NCBI GenBank assembly: GCA_913056245.1
Contig: CAJXME010000028.1
Location: 1 to 9,238, forward strand
Origin: an uncultured Alphaproteobacteria bacterium
Lineage (GTDB): Bacteria; Pseudomonadota; Alphaproteobacteria; Puniceispirillales; UBA1172
DNA: 9,238 bases
Direction of reading: 5' to 3'
The translations under genes were made by a program, and so were the position numbers. Position 1 is the stretch's first letter, and each line of letters begins with the position of its first letter. This document shows positions 7,513-9,238 of this stretch, in pieces. The notes under the pieces are model-generated. The model worked only from the letters and a program-made list of their open reading frames with translations, was not told where the DNA came from and made no database searches.

Positions 7513-8085
7513 TTAATCGAGCAGATGGAACATCCCATCGCTCCAAACGCCAAAACGGCCGTCCTCTTCAACCGCCAATTCGGCCAATTCATAAAAGACT
7601 GATCGGGCGATCAGCGCCTCCAAATCCCCGCGAATCCTCACATAAGGCCGCGGCTGACCATTAGCGCCTTGGGCTGGATTTTGCGAAACCCGCAAAGGAT
7701 GAGCCGCACCTAACACCACCGAATCATCCAGCGTGGTGGTTAAGGTGATCTGTTGGCCTTGACCTGACCCCGATACGTCAAGCCGATTGACAAAAAACGG
7801 CGCATCTTCAACCTCAATCACGCCGCGTTCCGCCGGGGTGATCAGCCAATATTGACCATCGCCAAGTTTGGTCAGCACATTGGCAAAAAGTTTCACCAAG
7901 GCTTGGCGTTTGATCAGCCCCCCTTGGTGATACCACTGCCCCATGGCGTCGATTCGCATATCGAAATGCTGGGCTTGCGTGCCTTTTTGATCATGCTTCA
8001 AGGCAAGATTGGCCAGATCAACCTGATCAAACTTGGTCTTTTTGCCTGTTTTTGCGCTCGTATTTTTTGAGGTTTCGGCTGTCAT
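7513..8085 (-). CDS. DUF1285 family protein, unknown function
   Basis: A 190-residue protein from the chosen ATG. After a Thr/Lys-rich N-terminal stretch of about 20 residues come the landmarks of DUF1285: FDMRIDAMGQWYHQGGLIKR, ALVKLFANVLTKLGDGQYWLITPAERGVIEVEDAPFF in overlapping segments, then HPLRV, PYVRIRG and the closing FGVWSDGMFHLL. No catalytic motif, signal peptide or membrane helix is visible, so it is probably a soluble cytoplasmic protein. The longer frame begins with a TTG at 8187 lacking a ribosome site and would add 34 low-complexity residues, so the ATG at 8085 is preferred. First gene of the leftward run with NUDIX, DUF6111 and cca, a conserved neighbourhood in this class as I recall it. 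Confidence 0.88.
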   Translation of the reverse strand: MTAETSKNTSAKTGKKTKFDQVDLANLALKHDQKGTQAQHFDMRIDAMGQWYHQGGLIKRQALVKLFANVLTKLGDGQYWLITPAERGVIEVEDAPFFVNRLDVSGSGQGQQITLTTTLDDSVVLGAAHPLRVSQNPAQGANGQPRPYVRIRGDLEALIARSVFYELAELAVEEDGRFGVWSDGMFHLLD

Positions 8086-8091
8086 ATGGCG

Positions 8092-8121
8092 ATTATACCT
8101 TGATCTCTCGACCCTTGACCA
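8092..8121 (-). promoter_or_regulatory. Candidate promoter for the DUF1285-cca operon, possibly leaderless
   Basis: On the minus strand a perfect TATAAT (bases 8092-8097) ends only 6 nt before the DUF1285 ATG. A TGGTCA (8116-8121) lies 18 nt upstream, a four-of-six match to the -35 consensus. If used, transcription would begin at or next to the A of the ATG, giving a leaderless mRNA. AAGG just upstream of TATAAT could instead be a distant ribosome site for a transcript starting further up. Confidence 0.42.
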
Positions 8122-8220
8122 TGGTTTTCCTTGGCTCTGGTTGACTTTGATCGTGGATTTGGGGGCGGATTTGGGCGACGGATTCAAGGCTTTGAGAAAA
8201 TTGTATTTTTTCCCGCCGCG

Positions 8221-8239
8221 TTAATTAAAAATTAATTTT
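8221..8239. promoter_or_regulatory. Overlapping AT-only palindromes in the DUF1285/arsR spacer
   Basis: TTAATT-AAA-AATTAA (8221-8235) and AAAATTAATTTT (8228-8239) are two overlapping perfect inverted repeats in the divergent spacer, 47 bases before the arsR start. ArsR-family repressors bind AT-rich dyads and often autoregulate, so this is a plausible operator. The element lies in a run of about 30 A/T bases, where such palindromes arise more easily by chance. A -10-like CATAAT follows at 8250-8255 on the plus strand without a clear -35. Confidence 0.4.
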
Positions 8240-8285
8240 ATTATTTTATCATAATTCCGTCTTCAACCAAGCGACGGATAATGCC

Positions 8286-8687
8286 ATGTGGTTCAAACAA
8301 ACGCCTAAGAATGATAATAAACCTGAAAAACACAGCCCTCAGGCCAAAACATTCAGTCGCCCAAAACGAAAATCCAGCGCCAGTGAAAAGAGCCGTGCCA
8401 CCACCATTATGAAGGCGATGAGCAATAGCCAACGCCTACAAATTCTATCGCATTTGATCAATGGTGAGGAGCGCTCCGTCAAGGAATTGGAAGATATGCT
8501 CCAAACCTTAAGTCAATCGGCTCTGTCTCAACATTTAGGGCGCTTGCGGCGGGCAAAAATACTTAAAGCGCGCCGTCATTCGCAAATGGTCTATTATTCG
8601 ATTGATGATGAAAATGTCATGGAGATCATGGCTATGCTCAGCACGATGTATAAAGAAGACCCGGTTCTGACCAACAAATCGGACTGA
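8286..8687 (+). CDS. ArsR-family winged-helix repressor without cysteines
   Basis: A 133-residue regulator. The core begins at about residue 41 (IMKAMSNSQRLQILSHLINGE). The recognition helix is at 76-90 (LSQSALSQHLGRLRRAK), and a beta wing (LKARRHSQMVYYSI) spans 93-106. This core resembles the BigR/SqrR/YgaV branch of ArsR proteins, which sense sulfide or persulfide through two cysteines. Here the whole protein has no cysteine: Ser55 occupies the ILCHL position of the first sensor cysteine. The N-terminal 38 residues are a Lys/Ser-rich, probably disordered tail; translation could instead start further in, though ATG8409 would truncate the fold. The ribosome site is weak (a GGA 8 nt before the ATG). 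The next gene, 152 nt downstream, is a TSUP transporter and is a likely target. The ligand is unknown. Confidence 0.86.
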   Translation: MWFKQTPKNDNKPEKHSPQAKTFSRPKRKSSASEKSRATTIMKAMSNSQRLQILSHLINGEERSVKELEDMLQTLSQSALSQHLGRLRRAKILKARRHSQMVYYSIDDENVMEIMAMLSTMYKEDPVLTNKSD

Positions 8688-8756
8688 CGCCAATTTTATC
8701 TCATCTCTTTTCGCGCAGTGATTGAGCCGCAACCGTCGAGACAATTGGCTAAAAAT

Positions 8757-8767
8757 CGAAACTTTCG
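8757..8767. repeat. 11-bp palindrome in the arsR-transporter gap, possible operator
   Basis: CGAAA-C-TTTCG is a perfect dyad with a 1-nt centre, 73 bases before the transporter start. A related half-conserved copy, TCGAAACACTTTC, lies at 8809-8821, 19 bases before that start. Together they could be sites for the neighbouring repressor. No T tract follows, so it is not a terminator, and I see no convincing promoter hexamers in the 8688-8839 gap. Confidence 0.3.
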
Positions 8768-8839
8768 GCGATTAAATCTGGTCTTTTTATAGACTTGATG
8801 ATAGACAGTCGAAACACTTTCACATAACACTGCGCTGCC

Positions 8840-9238
8840 ATGTACGTTTATCTTCCAATCGCTGAACTGTCGATGAACATCTTTACGATCATCGGCCTTG
8901 GTGGTGCCGTTGGGATGCTCTCTGGCATCTTTGGCGTTGGCGGCGGATTTTTGATGACGCCTTTGCTCATTTTTCTTGGCGTTCCGGCGCCTGTTGCTGT
9001 TGGCACGGAAGCCAATCAGATCGTGGCTTCATCGGTGTCCGGCGTCTTGGCGCATTTCCGCCGCGGCAATGTTGACGTCAAAATGGGTCTTGTCTTGCTC
9101 GCCGGCGGTTTGGCGGGGTCAACCCTTGGGGTGGCGTTATTCGCCCTCTTGCGGCAACTCGGCCAGATTGAAGTCGTCATTAAACTCAGTTTCATCCTGT
9201 TCTTGGGTATTATTGGCAGTTTGATGCTGATTGAAAGC
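8840..9238 (+). CDS. TauE/SafE (TSUP) family membrane transporter, N-terminal part
   Basis: The first 133 codons of a membrane protein that runs off the right edge. The sequence SGIFGVGGGFLMTPLLIFLG (28-47) and TEANQIVASSVSG (56-68) carries the Gly-rich and N-Q features of the TauE/SafE (DUF81) family, whose members are proposed exporters of sulfite or other small anions. At least three hydrophobic segments are visible: about 14-34, 38-55 with neighbours, and 80-103, with another beginning near 114. The start MYVYLPIAELSMNIF agrees with the N-terminus I recall for relatives in Rhodospirillales, so ATG8840 is preferred over ATG8873, although neither has a good ribosome site. Substrate is not determinable here; the ArsR neighbour suggests a sulfur-related role. 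Confidence 0.87.
   Translation, partial: MYVYLPIAELSMNIFTIIGLGGAVGMLSGIFGVGGGFLMTPLLIFLGVPAPVAVGTEANQIVASSVSGVLAHFRRGNVDVKMGLVLLAGGLAGSTLGVALFALLRQLGQIEVVIKLSFILFLGIIGSLMLIES

Noticed and set aside
8257..8277. CCGTC/GACGG inverted repeat just before the arsR start, as a leader hairpin
   Set aside because: Only five base pairs with an 11-nt loop; too weak to claim a regulatory structure without comparison.

Overview
The window looks like chromosomal DNA from an alphaproteobacterium of moderate GC content. The evidence is the separate petA-petB-petC order for the bc1 complex, an oxygen-dependent HemF ending in the short '...VRWP' tail I associate with this class, and a DUF1285 / CoA-pyrophosphatase NUDIX / DUF6111 / CCA-transferase gene string typical of the class. 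Order-level placement (Rhodospirillales-like or SAR116-like) is only a guess. There are no RNA genes, insertion sequences, CRISPR arrays or phage genes. Coding density is high and no gene-free stretch exceeds about 200 bases.

Layout. Plus strand, 1-1305: the tail of pth (peptidyl-tRNA hydrolase) followed 3 nt later by ychF, the classic pth-ychF translation pair. Minus strand, 1320-1553: a small eight-cysteine CWC-family protein converging on ychF. A strong intrinsic terminator at 1618-1641 closes the cytochrome bc1 operon, which runs leftward: petA (Rieske, 4229-3699), petB (cytochrome b, 3684-2428) and petC (cytochrome c1, 2435-1659), with an 8-nt petB/petC overlap and a good sigma-70-like promoter just upstream of petA. 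Upstream, in the same direction, a second run reads DUF1285 (8085-7513), CoA-pyrophosphatase-type NUDIX (7470-6838), DUF6111-like membrane protein (6841-6533), CCA tRNA nucleotidyltransferase (6543-5314) and hemF (5251-4355). Two of its junctions overlap and no terminator is visible, so it may read through hemF into the bc1 genes. The heme-making enzyme thus sits directly before the consumer of two b hemes and one c heme.

Right edge, plus strand: diverging from DUF1285 across an AT-rich spacer with overlapping palindromes lies an ArsR-family repressor (8286-8687), followed by the first 133 codons of a TauE/SafE (TSUP) transporter cut by the window end. This pairing recalls BigR/SqrR-type sulfur-responsive regulation. 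However, the regulator contains no cysteine, and a serine stands where those sulfide sensors carry their first redox cysteine.

Overall this is mostly conserved housekeeping DNA: translation quality control, tRNA maturation, respiration and heme synthesis. I do not see a convincing undescribed multi-gene system. The best leads are the cysteine-free ArsR/TSUP pair with its palindromic spacer, the possible leaderless start of the DUF1285 operon, and the uncharacterised DUF1285, DUF6111 and CWC proteins.
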